Part shown: positions 43,846 to 52,140 of the stretch, piece by piece
Numbering within the stretch: the stretch's first letter is position 1
Layout: each line of letters begins with the position of its first letter
Assembly: GCA_964429855.1 (NCBI GenBank)
Contig: CAYSDM010000004.1
Coordinates: forward strand, 49,595 to 113,594
DNA from: CALLMM01 sp964429855
Lineage (GTDB): Bacteria > Armatimonadota > Chthonomonadetes > Chthonomonadales > CAJBBX01
Reading direction: 5' to 3'
DNA length: 64,000 nucleotides
Program-made: the position numbers and the translations under genes
Notes under the pieces: generated by a model
What the model was told of the DNA's origin: nothing
Database searches by the model: none
What the model saw: the letters and a program-made list of their open reading frames with translations, nothing else

Positions 43846-46503
43846 TTATGCAGCGCGCTGCAGAACCGTTCTCTCCACGCTTTGCGCACAGGATGCCTGG
43901 ATCGCGTCGAGGCAGCGGATCACCGCCTCGCTGCACTGGCGCATCTCCTGCAGGCACCGTCTCGCTCGGTTCAGATCCTTCCGATGAACGGCTTCTACGG
44001 CTTCAGACGCCAGTTGATGCAGTCTAGAATGGGGGGGCTCTAACTCCTGGAATGCGCTCAGGCGTCTGCACGCCCGCCCGCCAAAACCATAGTACCACTT
44101 CCCAAGCCCGCAGTCGTGATGCGAGACCAGCTCCTCACGGGGGATCGCTGCGCCTCCGCTGATCATCTCCTCCACACGCTGCACCCATCGGCGATGCGCC
44201 TGACGGAATATCTCCAGTTGTGCCGCACGCGAGCCCGCATCCAACTGGAACTGAGCGGCCATCTCTTTGAGATGCGCCGCCATCTCGTCCAGTTCTCGCA
44301 CGGATGCGGTCATCTCCCGTATTCCCTGCGTCTGTTCTTGTACCGCAGAAGAGACATTATGCACGCTCGCAGAGACCTGCTCGGCGGATGCGCTCATCTC
44401 CTGCGCGCCTGCCGCCGCCTCTTCGCTGACCGAAGCGACCGTCGTGAAGGCGGTTGAGACCTGGTCTGCGCTTTCGCGCATATGATTGACAGCCTGCTCA
44501 TTCGAGACGCTCGCCTCTTGCACCTGCGAGACCGTCTCCAGGGTGATATTTACTCGATCCGTCAACCCTTCCATGACTCGCTGCATCTCTAACAGACCGG
44601 CCGCCAGCTTCTGCGCCGCCGCCTCGATCTGCTCCAGCGACTTTCCTGCTTCCAGGCTCAGCGCAGAGCCTGCCGCAACCTCCTCCGCGCTGGTTTCCAT
44701 GGAGATGACCACCTCGTTGACGCCCGTGCGCACCCTGCCAATCAGCGCGGAGATCTCGCGAGTCGCCGTTGCAGAGCGTTCCGCCAGTTTACGCACCTCT
44801 TCTGCAACAACGGAAAAGCCTCGCCCGTGCTCACCCGCGCGCGCCGCCTCGATGGCCGCGTTTAACGCCAGCAGGTTGGTCTGTTCGGCGATCTCCTGGA
44901 TCGTCTCCACGATCATGCCGATCTGCTGTCCCATCTTACCCAGCTCCTGTACGGTCGAGGATGACTCCTCCACCTGCTGGCGGATCCGCTCCATGCTGCG
45001 GACAGTCTCTTTCACCGACTCTCCGCCTGACTGCGCCACCTGAAGCGCCTCCTGTCCGGCTTGCACCATGGAACGCGCCAGCCCGGCAACCTCCCGCGTC
45101 TCCGACTTCGCCTGCTGCATCTGCTCCTGCGCCTGCAGAGACGCCTGTTTCTGCCGCGCGCTCTCGGTCTGCACCTGACAGACCAGAGCCTCCATCTCAT
45201 GCATATTGGCTGCCGCCTCTGTCGCCGAGCGCGCCTGCTGCTCGCTGCCCCGCGCAATCTCCTGGCTGGTGCGCGCCGACTGTTCCGCCGCCTTTGATAC
45301 TTCTGACATCTCTTGCGCGATCTGCTCCGAAGCCTCAGAGACCTGAGACGCCGTTGCATTCAGCTGTTGACTGGCTTCGATCACCGACTGTGCGCTCCGC
45401 GATAAACCGCCCATCAGCTTGCGCAGGGAGTCGGACATAACGCCGAAAGCCTCTCCCAGCGTGTCTCTCTCTGAGCGCGGTTGCACCTGTGCCGACAGGT
45501 CTCCCTGCGCAATCTGCTGGGCAACCATGGCCATCTCCCTCTGATAACCGATCATCGTGTGGAAAGAGGCTGCCAGCTTCCCCAACTCATCCCTGCTTCG
45601 GCATGTAATTTCCTGCTCCACATCCCCCTGTGACAACCTGTCGGAGATGCTGACCATCCTTCGTAGCAGGGCGACCATACGCTTCGCCCAGACCAAAGCG
45701 ATCGCGCCACACAGCAGGGCGACCAGAACGCCTGTCCAGAGGAACCGGCGCACCATCTCTCCCTGCTGCTGGCGAAGCGCGGTAAAGAACCCCTGATAGT
45801 CCGCCTCATTGGCGCAGGCGATGATCACCCAGTCCCAGGGTTTGAAGTAAGTGAAGTGGGTTTTTCTCCACTGCGGCGCCGGGTCTCCCGGATCCTTCCA
45901 CAGGTAGCGCGTTTCGCCAATTTCGCCAGGTTGCAGTGTTACCGCCTTCTGAATGATCTCCTGAAATACAGGCTTGCCTTGTTGGTCCTTCTCCTCCCAG
46001 AGATTAGCCCCCTCTCTGCCCGGCTGATTCCAGAGCGCCACTTCGCCCCGACGATCACCGCTTCCTCGCAGCACATAGACATATCCGGTTTTGCCAACAC
46101 GTGCGTCCAGAATGCCCTGTCGCAGCGATGAGAACTGGTTCTGGCGCTGTCCCACATAAAGCGCCCCGATCACGCGGCTGCTCGAGTCCTTCAGAGGAAC
46201 GTAGATGGTAGAGTACCAGTCCTGTACTACAAAAGCAGAGCCGGCATAGGATTGTCCCTGTTTCAATGCAGAGGCAACGGGGTTGGGCTTTCCGTCGGGG
46301 TTGACGGCGGGGATGTAGGTTCCGATGGCGCGTCTACCGTCTTTGGTGGGGACGTTCGTTGCCACGCGCAGGAAGTCACCCTCTTCATTTATACGCACAA
46401 AGAGCGTACAGACCGCACCGGTCAACTCCTGAACGGTATCGACTAGGGGCATGGGCTTCCGCAGGTCTTGATTGCGTGCCAGTGGCTCGCCTCCCAGTAT
46501 CAC
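43846..46503 (-). CDS. Methyl-accepting chemotaxis protein, Cache-CZB, major C-terminal part of a TGA-interrupted gene
   Basis: This 885-residue frame begins at GTG (46503) but is not a natural start: the reading frame continues in register, through one TGA (46557-46555), into the fragment beginning at 46899. It contains most of a Cache_3-Cache_2 ligand domain (GAVCTLFVRINEEGDFLRVATNV; AIGTYIPAVNPDGKPNPVAS; AFVVQDWYSTIYVP), a membrane segment (about 252-272), a HAMP domain and the signalling hairpin (IGMIVETIQEIAEQTNLLALNAAIEAARAG region). A CZB domain ends it (HHDCGLGKWYYGFGG). If read through, it would be a zinc-sensing chemoreceptor. It carries a Cys/His CZB pair typical of the family. Confidence 0.9.
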   Translation of the reverse strand: MILGGEPLARNQDLRKPMPLVDTVQELTGAVCTLFVRINEEGDFLRVATNVPTKDGRRAIGTYIPAVNPDGKPNPVASALKQGQSYAGSAFVVQDWYSTIYVPLKDSSSRVIGALYVGQRQNQFSSLRQGILDARVGKTGYVYVLRGSGDRRGEVALWNQPGREGANLWEEKDQQGKPVFQEIIQKAVTLQPGEIGETRYLWKDPGDPAPQWRKTHFTYFKPWDWVIIACANEADYQGFFTALRQQQGEMVRRFLWTGVLVALLCGAIALVWAKRMVALLRRMVSISDRLSQGDVEQEITCRSRDELGKLAASFHTMIGYQREMAMVAQQIAQGDLSAQVQPRSERDTLGEAFGVMSDSLRKLMGGLSRSAQSVIEASQQLNATASQVSEASEQIAQEMSEVSKAAEQSARTSQEIARGSEQQARSATEAAANMHEMEALVCQVQTESARQKQASLQAQEQMQQAKSETREVAGLARSMVQAGQEALQVAQSGGESVKETVRSMERIRQQVEESSSTVQELGKMGQQIGMIVETIQEIAEQTNLLALNAAIEAARAGEHGRGFSVVAEEVRKLAERSATATREISALIGRVRTGVNEVVISMETSAEEVAAGSALSLEAGKSLEQIEAAAQKLAAGLLEMQRVMEGLTDRVNITLETVSQVQEASVSNEQAVNHMRESADQVSTAFTTVASVSEEAAAGAQEMSASAEQVSASVHNVSSAVQEQTQGIREMTASVRELDEMAAHLKEMAAQFQLDAGSRAAQLEIFRQAHRRWVQRVEEMISGGAAIPREELVSHHDCGLGKWYYGFGGRACRRLSAFQELEPPHSRLHQLASEAVEAVHRKDLNRARRCLQEMRQCSEAVIRCLDAIQASCAQSVERTVLQRAA

Positions 46504-46554
46504 CTGCGGAACGGAGACTCTCCGATTCTCTTTCGTTAACTGATTGACGGCATT

Positions 46555-46899
46555 TCACTCCACGCGCTGTGAAGAGAGCGTAAAGTCCCCCAGCCGCTTC
46601 ATCTCACCTTGCGCTACCTTCATGCTGCTCTCCAACATCCGCTGGAGAGCCATGTCCTGCGTCTGCACCAGCTTGTAGACGCTCTGCGACGAATGATTCA
46701 TATCGGCGTCAATGGCTTGGAGGAGTGCGCTCTCCGCGCTCTTCCCGATAGCGCGGTTTTGCTGAACTCCGGTATACAGAAGTGCTGCAAGGGTCAGCGC
46801 GACACAGCCAAGGATGAGCGCAAACAGCTTTGTTCCCAAAGAGACGGACTGCACATAACTGCAGATGGTTGAAAAGCGCGAAGCCTCTTTCATATCCAT
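46555..46899 (-). pseudogene. N-terminal fragment of the interrupted chemoreceptor gene (stop is a TGA at a conserved Trp site)
   Basis: The ATG at 46899 follows AGGGAGATCTATC. The 114-residue product has a cytoplasmic N-tail, a membrane segment (LFALILGCVALTLAALLYTGV) and the first helix of a Cache_3 domain, ending ...SSQRVE before TGA. The same frame continues NAVNQLTKENRRVSVPQVILGG into the main body. Family members carry Trp after V-E in this element (V-W/x-A-V-N-Q), as I remember them. A G-to-A change TGG to TGA is the simplest explanation: nonsense mutation, programmed readthrough or an assembly/sequencing error. No frameshift is needed. Confidence 0.85.
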
Positions 46900-47163
46900 G
46901 ATAGATCTCCCTAAATCCACGGCAAGAAGCGTCGCGACTTCTGCAACTACGTGGCATCTCTATTCATATTTCCTCTACGATATACGTGATAATTTTATAA
47001 TGTTATATTGGTCAGCAAGAGGGGTAATCTGTAGACATGCACAGGGCAGGAATCCTGCTGCGCTGCGGTGTAATAGAACAGATAACAACTGCCCAAGTCA
47101 ATGCGAGAGAGCTGCCGTGATCGAAGCCGTTACACAACTCTGTTCGCCGCAGCGAGGTGACCG
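46900..47163. other. 264-bp divergent intergenic region, AT-rich core
   Basis: The gap between the chemoreceptor and the PPC-domain gene has a strongly AT-rich core (about 46960-47010) with TATAAT (46996-47001) and TATATT (47004-47009) but no convincing -35 partner on either strand. Promoters are likely here but not defined. No gene is seen. Confidence 0.4.
47046..47058. promoter_or_regulatory. Palindrome GCAGGA-A-TCCTGC upstream of the PPC-domain gene
   Basis: A 13-bp near-perfect dyad lies 106 bp upstream of the start at 47164. It could be an operator; it has no stem-loop tail. A similar CAGGAA core is seen in the dyad at 613-631. Confidence 0.25.
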
Positions 47164-49236
47164 ATGCAAAGATTCTTACTGACCACATTGACGACGCTGC
47201 TGCTGTCCCTGGTCGTCTCTGCGGGCAGCGCGCAGACCTCCTACCCGTTTCTCTTTGGCATCTATCCGTGCGGGTTGCAGCGCGGAACTACCGTTCAGGT
47301 GACGCTTTACGGGCTGCATAACTATCATGGCGCGTATAGAGTGCTGGTTGAGGGAACGGGCGTTACCGGAGAGGTGGTCGTTCCACAGGGCGGATGGCCC
47401 CCGGATGCCAGCAAGCAGATGAATGAGATCTCCCTGAAGATCACCGCCGCGTCGGACGCTCCGCTCGGTGTGCGCGAAATTCGCGTGGTGACTCCGCGCG
47501 GCGTCTCCTCCATCGGGCATCTGGTGATCGGAGATGAACCGGAGGTTGTTGAGAAGGAGCCGAACAACGCCCGGGAGCAGGCGCAGGAGATCGCCCTGCC
47601 GACAACGGTGGACGGCAGAATTCAACAGGGTGAAGACCTGGATATCTATAAGTTCAAGGCACAGGCAGGCGAAGAGGTCACCTTCGCCGTGCTGTGCGCG
47701 CGTCTTCAGGATAAGATTCATGATCTGCAGCAGCACGCCGATCCGCTGCTGACCCTGCGCGATTCCACCGGTCGCGAACTTGCTTCCAACGACGACTACT
47801 ACCGCGCCGATCCGCTGCTGCATCACAGATTTGAGAAGGCGGGCGAATACTTCCTCGAGATTCGGGATGTCTCTTATGCGGGCAATCCCTACTGGATCTA
47901 TCGCCTGACGGCCACGCGCCGTCCCTTTATTACCGCCTTGCTCCCGATGTCCGCGCAGCCTGGCACGGCGATCGAGGTTCAGACGGTGGGCTTCAATCTG
48001 GGCGTAAACCCGAATGCAAAGCTGGAGATTCCTGTCGGCGCGCCGATGGGAGAGCAGTGGGTACAGTTGAAGACCGCCAACGGCATGACGAACCCGGTTC
48101 CGGTGCTGATTACCGATATGCCGACTCGCATGACCGCAACCGCTCCCCCGATGAATGCCCCGGAGACTCTCGCGGTTCCTTCCAGCGTCAGCGCGCGCCT
48201 CTCGAAAGCCGGGGAGAAGCATCGTTATAAGTTTCAGGCGGCAAAGGGGCAGATGTTCTCTTTTGAGGTGCTTGCCCGCCGCTTCGATTCACGAATCGAC
48301 TCGACTTTGACGCTGCGTAATGCGCAGGGGCAGGAGATCGCCAGCAATGATGACGCTCTCGGACCCGATTCGCGCATTGACTGGGCTGCTCCCGATGCCG
48401 GAGAGTACCTGCTTGATGTGCAGGATCTGCATCAGCGCGGCGGCGATAACTTCGTCTATCTGCTGACTGCCAGGCAGGCGGGACCGGAGTTTACGCTTCG
48501 ATCCGATGATGATAAGATGAAACTGGCTCCCGGCAGCCATGGAGTCTGGTATATCGGAGTGGATCGCCGATTTGGATTCAACCGTGAAGTGAAGGTGGAG
48601 GTGAAGGGGCTGCCTCCGGGAGTGACCGCCTTGCCTCTCACCATACCCCCCAATGTGGGGCAGGGCTGCCTGATCCTCTCCTGCGCGCCGGATGCGAAGA
48701 TAGATACAGGTCTGGTTGAGGTGATCGGAACGGCGACGGTTCCCGGTCCCAACGGTCAGCCGATCACGATGACGCGCCGCGCCACGCCGCAATCGGAGAT
48801 CTATGTGCCGGGTGGAGGGCGGCATATGCAGAATGTCAGCACGCAGGCGGTGGCGGTCACGGAACCTTCCGATATTGTGGTCAAACTCAGCGCGACCAGT
48901 CTGACGCTCAATCCCGGCGGAACAGCGCGGGTGGATGTGACCATTGAGCGCAAGCCGGGCTATACCAGACCGGTGACGCTGGATGTCTATCTGCGCCATC
49001 TGGGAGCCGTCTACGGCAACCCGCTCCCGCCCGGCGTCACGCTGGATGAGGGAGCAAGCAAGACGCTGCTGGGCGAGAATGAGACGCAGGGACATATCGT
49101 CCTGCGCGCCAATGCAGATGCGCCGCCGGTGACCAATCTCCCCCTTGCCGTGCTGGGGCAGGTCTCCATCAATTTTGTGGTGAAGGTCAGCTATTCGGGG
49201 CCGCCGCTGCTTCTGACCGTCAACAAGAAGATGTAG
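47164..49236 (+). CDS. Secreted protein with PPC-type (pre-peptidase C-terminal) beta domains
   Basis: Residues 1-21 are a signal peptide (LTTLTTLLLSLVVSAGSAQ). The 690-residue product carries two PPC-type modules with the classic pattern EPNNAREQAQEIALPTTVDGRI...LDIYKFKAQAGEEVTFAVL (about 120-225, with LLTLRDSTGRELASNDDYY) and a second, LSKAGEKHRYKFQAAKGQMFSFEVL...SNDDALGPDSRIDW (about 330-430). A short AcidPPC-like N-terminal domain and beta-rich C-terminal repeats about 470-680 (LSATSLTLNPGGTARVDVTIER) complete it. It probably binds or displays on the cell surface. The ribosome site is GAGGTGACCG. FmdB follows 9 bp downstream. Confidence 0.85.
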   Translation: MQRFLLTTLTTLLLSLVVSAGSAQTSYPFLFGIYPCGLQRGTTVQVTLYGLHNYHGAYRVLVEGTGVTGEVVVPQGGWPPDASKQMNEISLKITAASDAPLGVREIRVVTPRGVSSIGHLVIGDEPEVVEKEPNNAREQAQEIALPTTVDGRIQQGEDLDIYKFKAQAGEEVTFAVLCARLQDKIHDLQQHADPLLTLRDSTGRELASNDDYYRADPLLHHRFEKAGEYFLEIRDVSYAGNPYWIYRLTATRRPFITALLPMSAQPGTAIEVQTVGFNLGVNPNAKLEIPVGAPMGEQWVQLKTANGMTNPVPVLITDMPTRMTATAPPMNAPETLAVPSSVSARLSKAGEKHRYKFQAAKGQMFSFEVLARRFDSRIDSTLTLRNAQGQEIASNDDALGPDSRIDWAAPDAGEYLLDVQDLHQRGGDNFVYLLTARQAGPEFTLRSDDDKMKLAPGSHGVWYIGVDRRFGFNREVKVEVKGLPPGVTALPLTIPPNVGQGCLILSCAPDAKIDTGLVEVIGTATVPGPNGQPITMTRRATPQSEIYVPGGGRHMQNVSTQAVAVTEPSDIVVKLSATSLTLNPGGTARVDVTIERKPGYTRPVTLDVYLRHLGAVYGNPLPPGVTLDEGASKTLLGENETQGHIVLRANADAPPVTNLPLAVLGQVSINFVVKVSYSGPPLLLTVNKKM

Positions 49237-49245
49237 GAGACTTCC

Positions 49246-49599
49246 ATGCCGATCTTTGAGTTTGTATGTGAAGACTGCCGGAAACGCTTCAGCGCGCTGG
49301 TGGGAGTGGTCGCCAACCCGAAGCCTCCCGCCTGTCCGCGCTGCGGGGGGGTGAATCTGTCGAAGATGGTCTCCCGTTTTGCGCGCCTTCGCTCAGAGGA
49401 TGAGACGATGGAAGATCTGGCGGATGAGACAAAGTATGGGGATATCGAAAACGATCCGAAAGCCATGCGCCGCTGGGTGCGCGAGATGAGCAAGGCGATG
49501 GATGAGGATATGGATGAGGACTTCGAGGCAGCGATGGAAGAGGAGTTTGCCGGGGGAGAGGGCGGAAAGGCGGAGCCTGCGGACGACCGGGTATATTGA
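49246..49599 (+). CDS. FmdB-family zinc-ribbon protein
   Basis: The 117-residue product starts MPIFEFVCEDCRKRF, the FmdB family signature, and has C8, C11, C30 and C33 as the zinc ribbon. A charged acidic C-terminal helix follows (MDEDMDEDFEAAMEEEF). FmdB proteins were proposed as regulators, but their function is unsettled. A GGAG ribosome site precedes the start. It is 9 bp after the PPC gene and is probably cotranscribed. Confidence 0.88.
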   Translation: MPIFEFVCEDCRKRFSALVGVVANPKPPACPRCGGVNLSKMVSRFARLRSEDETMEDLADETKYGDIENDPKAMRRWVREMSKAMDEDMDEDFEAAMEEEFAGGEGGKAEPADDRVY

Positions 49600-49711
49600 C
49601 AGAAGAAAAAGAGGGATACGCTAGAAAGGTGTAGAATAACGGGCTTGTTGTATCTCTGTGAAGTTGCTGATGCTCGCGCCGATAATTCCAGACGATTGAG
49701 GGAGATCCATC

Positions 49712-50143
49712 ATGTATTGTAACGCTTGTGGCGCGCAGAATGAAGATACCGCCGCAACCTGTTTTCGATGTGGGGCTGCGCTTCAGACGGCGACGGCACA
49801 GCCGCAACAGCCGCCACAAACCTCCGCCGACAGCTATCCGCCGCCCGCTCCTTATCAGCAGCCCTACCAGCAGCCGTATCAGATGGCTTCCACGCCCAAC
49901 ATTCCGGACAATCTGGTGATGGCGATTCTCTCTCTGGTGATCTGCGGGTGTCTGCCGTTGGGAGTGATGGCGATTGTCAACGCCACGCAGGTGAAGAGCA
50001 AGCTGGCGATGGGCGATGTAGAGGGCGCGCTCAAAGCGTCCGAAAACGCGAAGAAGTTTTCGATAGCCTCCTGGGCAGCAGGAATTCTCTGCTGTGGAGC
50101 CTACATGATCCTGAACATTCTAGCGGCGCTGGCGGGCAACTAA
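49712..50143 (+). CDS. Zinc-ribbon CD225/dispanin-like membrane protein, first of a pair
   Basis: The 143-residue product has an N-terminal zinc ribbon (C3, C6, C17, C20), a Pro/Gln-rich spacer, and a CD225-type two-helix domain. The domain consists of NLVMAILSLVICGCLPLGVMAIVNATQV, a short KSKLAMGDVEGALKASENAKKF stretch and a second helix AAGILCCGAYMILNILAALAG. CD225 proteins (related to eukaryotic IFITM) alter membranes. A strong GGGAGATCCATC ribosome site marks the start. The neighbouring paralogue is 30 bp downstream. Confidence 0.85.
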   Translation: MYCNACGAQNEDTAATCFRCGAALQTATAQPQQPPQTSADSYPPPAPYQQPYQQPYQMASTPNIPDNLVMAILSLVICGCLPLGVMAIVNATQVKSKLAMGDVEGALKASENAKKFSIASWAAGILCCGAYMILNILAALAGN

Positions 50144-50173
50144 GGCAGACAGGTCGGGCGGCAGGAGCCGGTT

Positions 50174-50668
50174 ATGTACTGCAGTGAGTGCGGAGCGCAA
50201 AATGACGATCAGGAGACGCGCTGCTTTCGATGCAACGCGCTGATGCGCCCCAACCTGACGCCTCCCACGCCTCCGCCCGTGCAGAATCAGCCTCCGCCCA
50301 TGCCGCTCCAGCAGCCCTGCTACCCCCCGCCGGGAGCAATACAGCCGTATCAGCCCTATGCTCCTCCCGGCCCGCTTCTTCCCGACTATGTCCCCAATCA
50401 CATGGGGCTGGCGATAGCCTCGCTTGTCCTGGGATCGGTCAGTCTTCTGCTGTGCTGTCTTCCTGTCGGGATCGTCTTTGGCATTCTTTCGGTCGTTAAT
50501 GCCTCTCAGGTGAATAACAAACTGGGAATGGGAGACGGGTACGGGGCGATGCAGGCGTCAAAAAATGCCCGACTGTTTGGCTGGGTCGGGATCGTTTCAG
50601 GCGGGGGAATACTGCTGTTGGGGATCGGGTGGATTATTTTTAATATCTTGATAGCCTTCACCCCGTAA
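50174..50668 (+). CDS. Zinc-ribbon CD225/dispanin-like membrane protein, second of a pair
   Basis: The 164-residue paralogue of the preceding gene has the same zinc ribbon spacing (C3, C6, C17, C20), a longer Pro-rich spacer and a CD225 domain (MGLAIASLVLGSVSLLLCCLPVGIVFGILSVVNASQV; NNKLGMGDGYGAMQASKNARLF; then a final hydrophobic helix). The two genes probably arose by tandem duplication and are probably cotranscribed. Their function is unknown. It converges on the MazG gene with a 15-bp gap. Confidence 0.85.
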   Translation: MYCSECGAQNDDQETRCFRCNALMRPNLTPPTPPPVQNQPPPMPLQQPCYPPPGAIQPYQPYAPPGPLLPDYVPNHMGLAIASLVLGSVSLLLCCLPVGIVFGILSVVNASQVNNKLGMGDGYGAMQASKNARLFGWVGIVSGGGILLLGIGWIIFNILIAFTP

Positions 50669-50683
50669 TTGCCATCCGCAACG

Positions 50684-52132
50684 TTACAGTTCGCGCTTGG
50701 CTGATTCCCAGAGCGCGTCCAGTTCCGAAAGCGTCATCTCCGACAGCGTTTTGTGCTGTCTCTGCGCTGCATTCTCCATGTGCCGGAACCGCGCAGAGAA
50801 GCGAACCACCATCTGCCTCAGAGCCTCCTCCGGGTCTACCTTCTGCCAGCGCGCCACGTTGACGATGGTAAAGAGCAGGTCTCCGATCTCCGCCTGAATC
50901 TCTTCGGGACGCTTTTCTGCGATGGCGCGGCTCAGTTCGCGAATCTCCTCCTGCGCCTTCGCCAGCACATCCTCAAACCGCTCCCACTCAAACCCGACTT
51001 TCACGGCGCGCTTGCTGATCTCCAGCGCGCGCATCAGCGCCGGGAGGCTGGAGGGAACGCCGTCCAGCGCCGACTCGCGCCAGCCATCGCCTTTCTCCGC
51101 CTTCTTGATCCTCTCCCAGTTACGAAGCACCTCTTCGCTGTCTTCCACCGATATCTCCCCGAAAACATGGGGGTGACGGCGGATCAACTTGTCCACCAGT
51201 CGCTCGATCACATCGGCGATGGTAAACATCCCGGTCTCGGTCTCAAGCTGGGCGTGGAAGACGACCTGCAGCAGAACATCCCCCAGTTCCTCGCACAGGG
51301 CGTCCAGGTCATCCGCGTCTATTGCCTCGATGGTTTCGTAACACTCTTCAATCAGGTAGCGTTTCAGGGTGATATGATCCTGTTCGCGATCCCAGGGGCA
51401 GCCGTCCTCGCCACGTAGACGCGCCATTACCTCCACCAGATCGGCGAAGGTCTTCTTGCGGCGTTCGGGGGGCAGGGGAGGAATATAGACGGCGGTCAGG
51501 TGATCCACCGGGACGCGGTCGAGGCGGTGAAGAGGCAGACGTTCCACGCTCTCCCTGTCGGGAACGCCCGCCTGCCGAACGATGCAGACCTCCCATTCGT
51601 CGGGAAAATCGCGCATCAGCGCCAGCTTTGCGGCGGAGGCGATATCCCGGTCATAGACCTGGTAGAGCAGCGTGCCAACGTCTACGCGAACCGGCATTCG
51701 CTCCAGCGCAAGCGCATCCTGGAGAAGGAGACTGTCCTCCAGCGACAGACCGAGCGCGGTCAGTGCGGACTCAATGAAGCTGGCGGAACCCGCCACGCGC
51801 ACCGGGATTCCCTCCGCTCTGGCTCCCGCCAGCGTTCTGCGAACCGACTCCTCCGCAATCAGAGGATGTCCGGGCACAGCGTAAGAGACATCTCCTTCCC
51901 GCGCGGCTGCCAGAATACGCGCGGCGATGGTCGCATAGACCTCTTCGAAGCTGCCGGCGGTCTCATAGAGGGCATCGAACGACTCAAATCGCACGCCTTC
52001 CTTCTGCAGGTCTTCGACGGCGGGATGACGGACAGTGCGAAAAAAAAGCGCGTTGGCCGCGTGCAATGCTTCGCGCGCGGCCAGCGAAACGCTCCCGGCA
52101 TCCGCCGGACCTAATCCGATCAGCGTAATCAT
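50684..52132 (-). CDS. mazG: YabN-type fusion of tetrapyrrole methylase and MazG nucleotide pyrophosphohydrolase
   Basis: The 482-residue product has an N-terminal SAM-dependent methylase domain (about 1-200; ITLIGLGPADAGSVSLAA, then YAVPGHPLIAEES). A C-terminal MazG domain covers about 225-480, with CPWDREQDHITLKRYLIEECYETIEAID and EELGDVLLQVVFHAQLE, which hold the metal-binding EExxE...ExxD motif. MazG removes non-canonical or excess nucleoside triphosphates. The fusion is the YabN type found in Firmicutes and some other phyla. It lies 8 bp after the SurA-like gene stop on the same strand, so it is probably translated from the same message. No ribosome site is evident. Confidence 0.9.
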   Translation of the reverse strand: MITLIGLGPADAGSVSLAAREALHAANALFFRTVRHPAVEDLQKEGVRFESFDALYETAGSFEEVYATIAARILAAAREGDVSYAVPGHPLIAEESVRRTLAGARAEGIPVRVAGSASFIESALTALGLSLEDSLLLQDALALERMPVRVDVGTLLYQVYDRDIASAAKLALMRDFPDEWEVCIVRQAGVPDRESVERLPLHRLDRVPVDHLTAVYIPPLPPERRKKTFADLVEVMARLRGEDGCPWDREQDHITLKRYLIEECYETIEAIDADDLDALCEELGDVLLQVVFHAQLETETGMFTIADVIERLVDKLIRRHPHVFGEISVEDSEEVLRNWERIKKAEKGDGWRESALDGVPSSLPALMRALEISKRAVKVGFEWERFEDVLAKAQEEIRELSRAIAEKRPEEIQAEIGDLLFTIVNVARWQKVDPEEALRQMVVRFSARFRHMENAAQRQHKTLSEMTLSELDALWESAKREL

Positions 52133-52140
52133 CGAGTCTA

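Noticed and set aside
46505..46560. Selenocysteine reading of the chemoreceptor TGA
   Set aside because: A small hairpin (CGGAG-AGT-CTCCG) lies about 30 nt downstream, but it is farther than bacterial SECIS elements and homologues have Trp there, not Cys. The simplest explanation is TGG to TGA.
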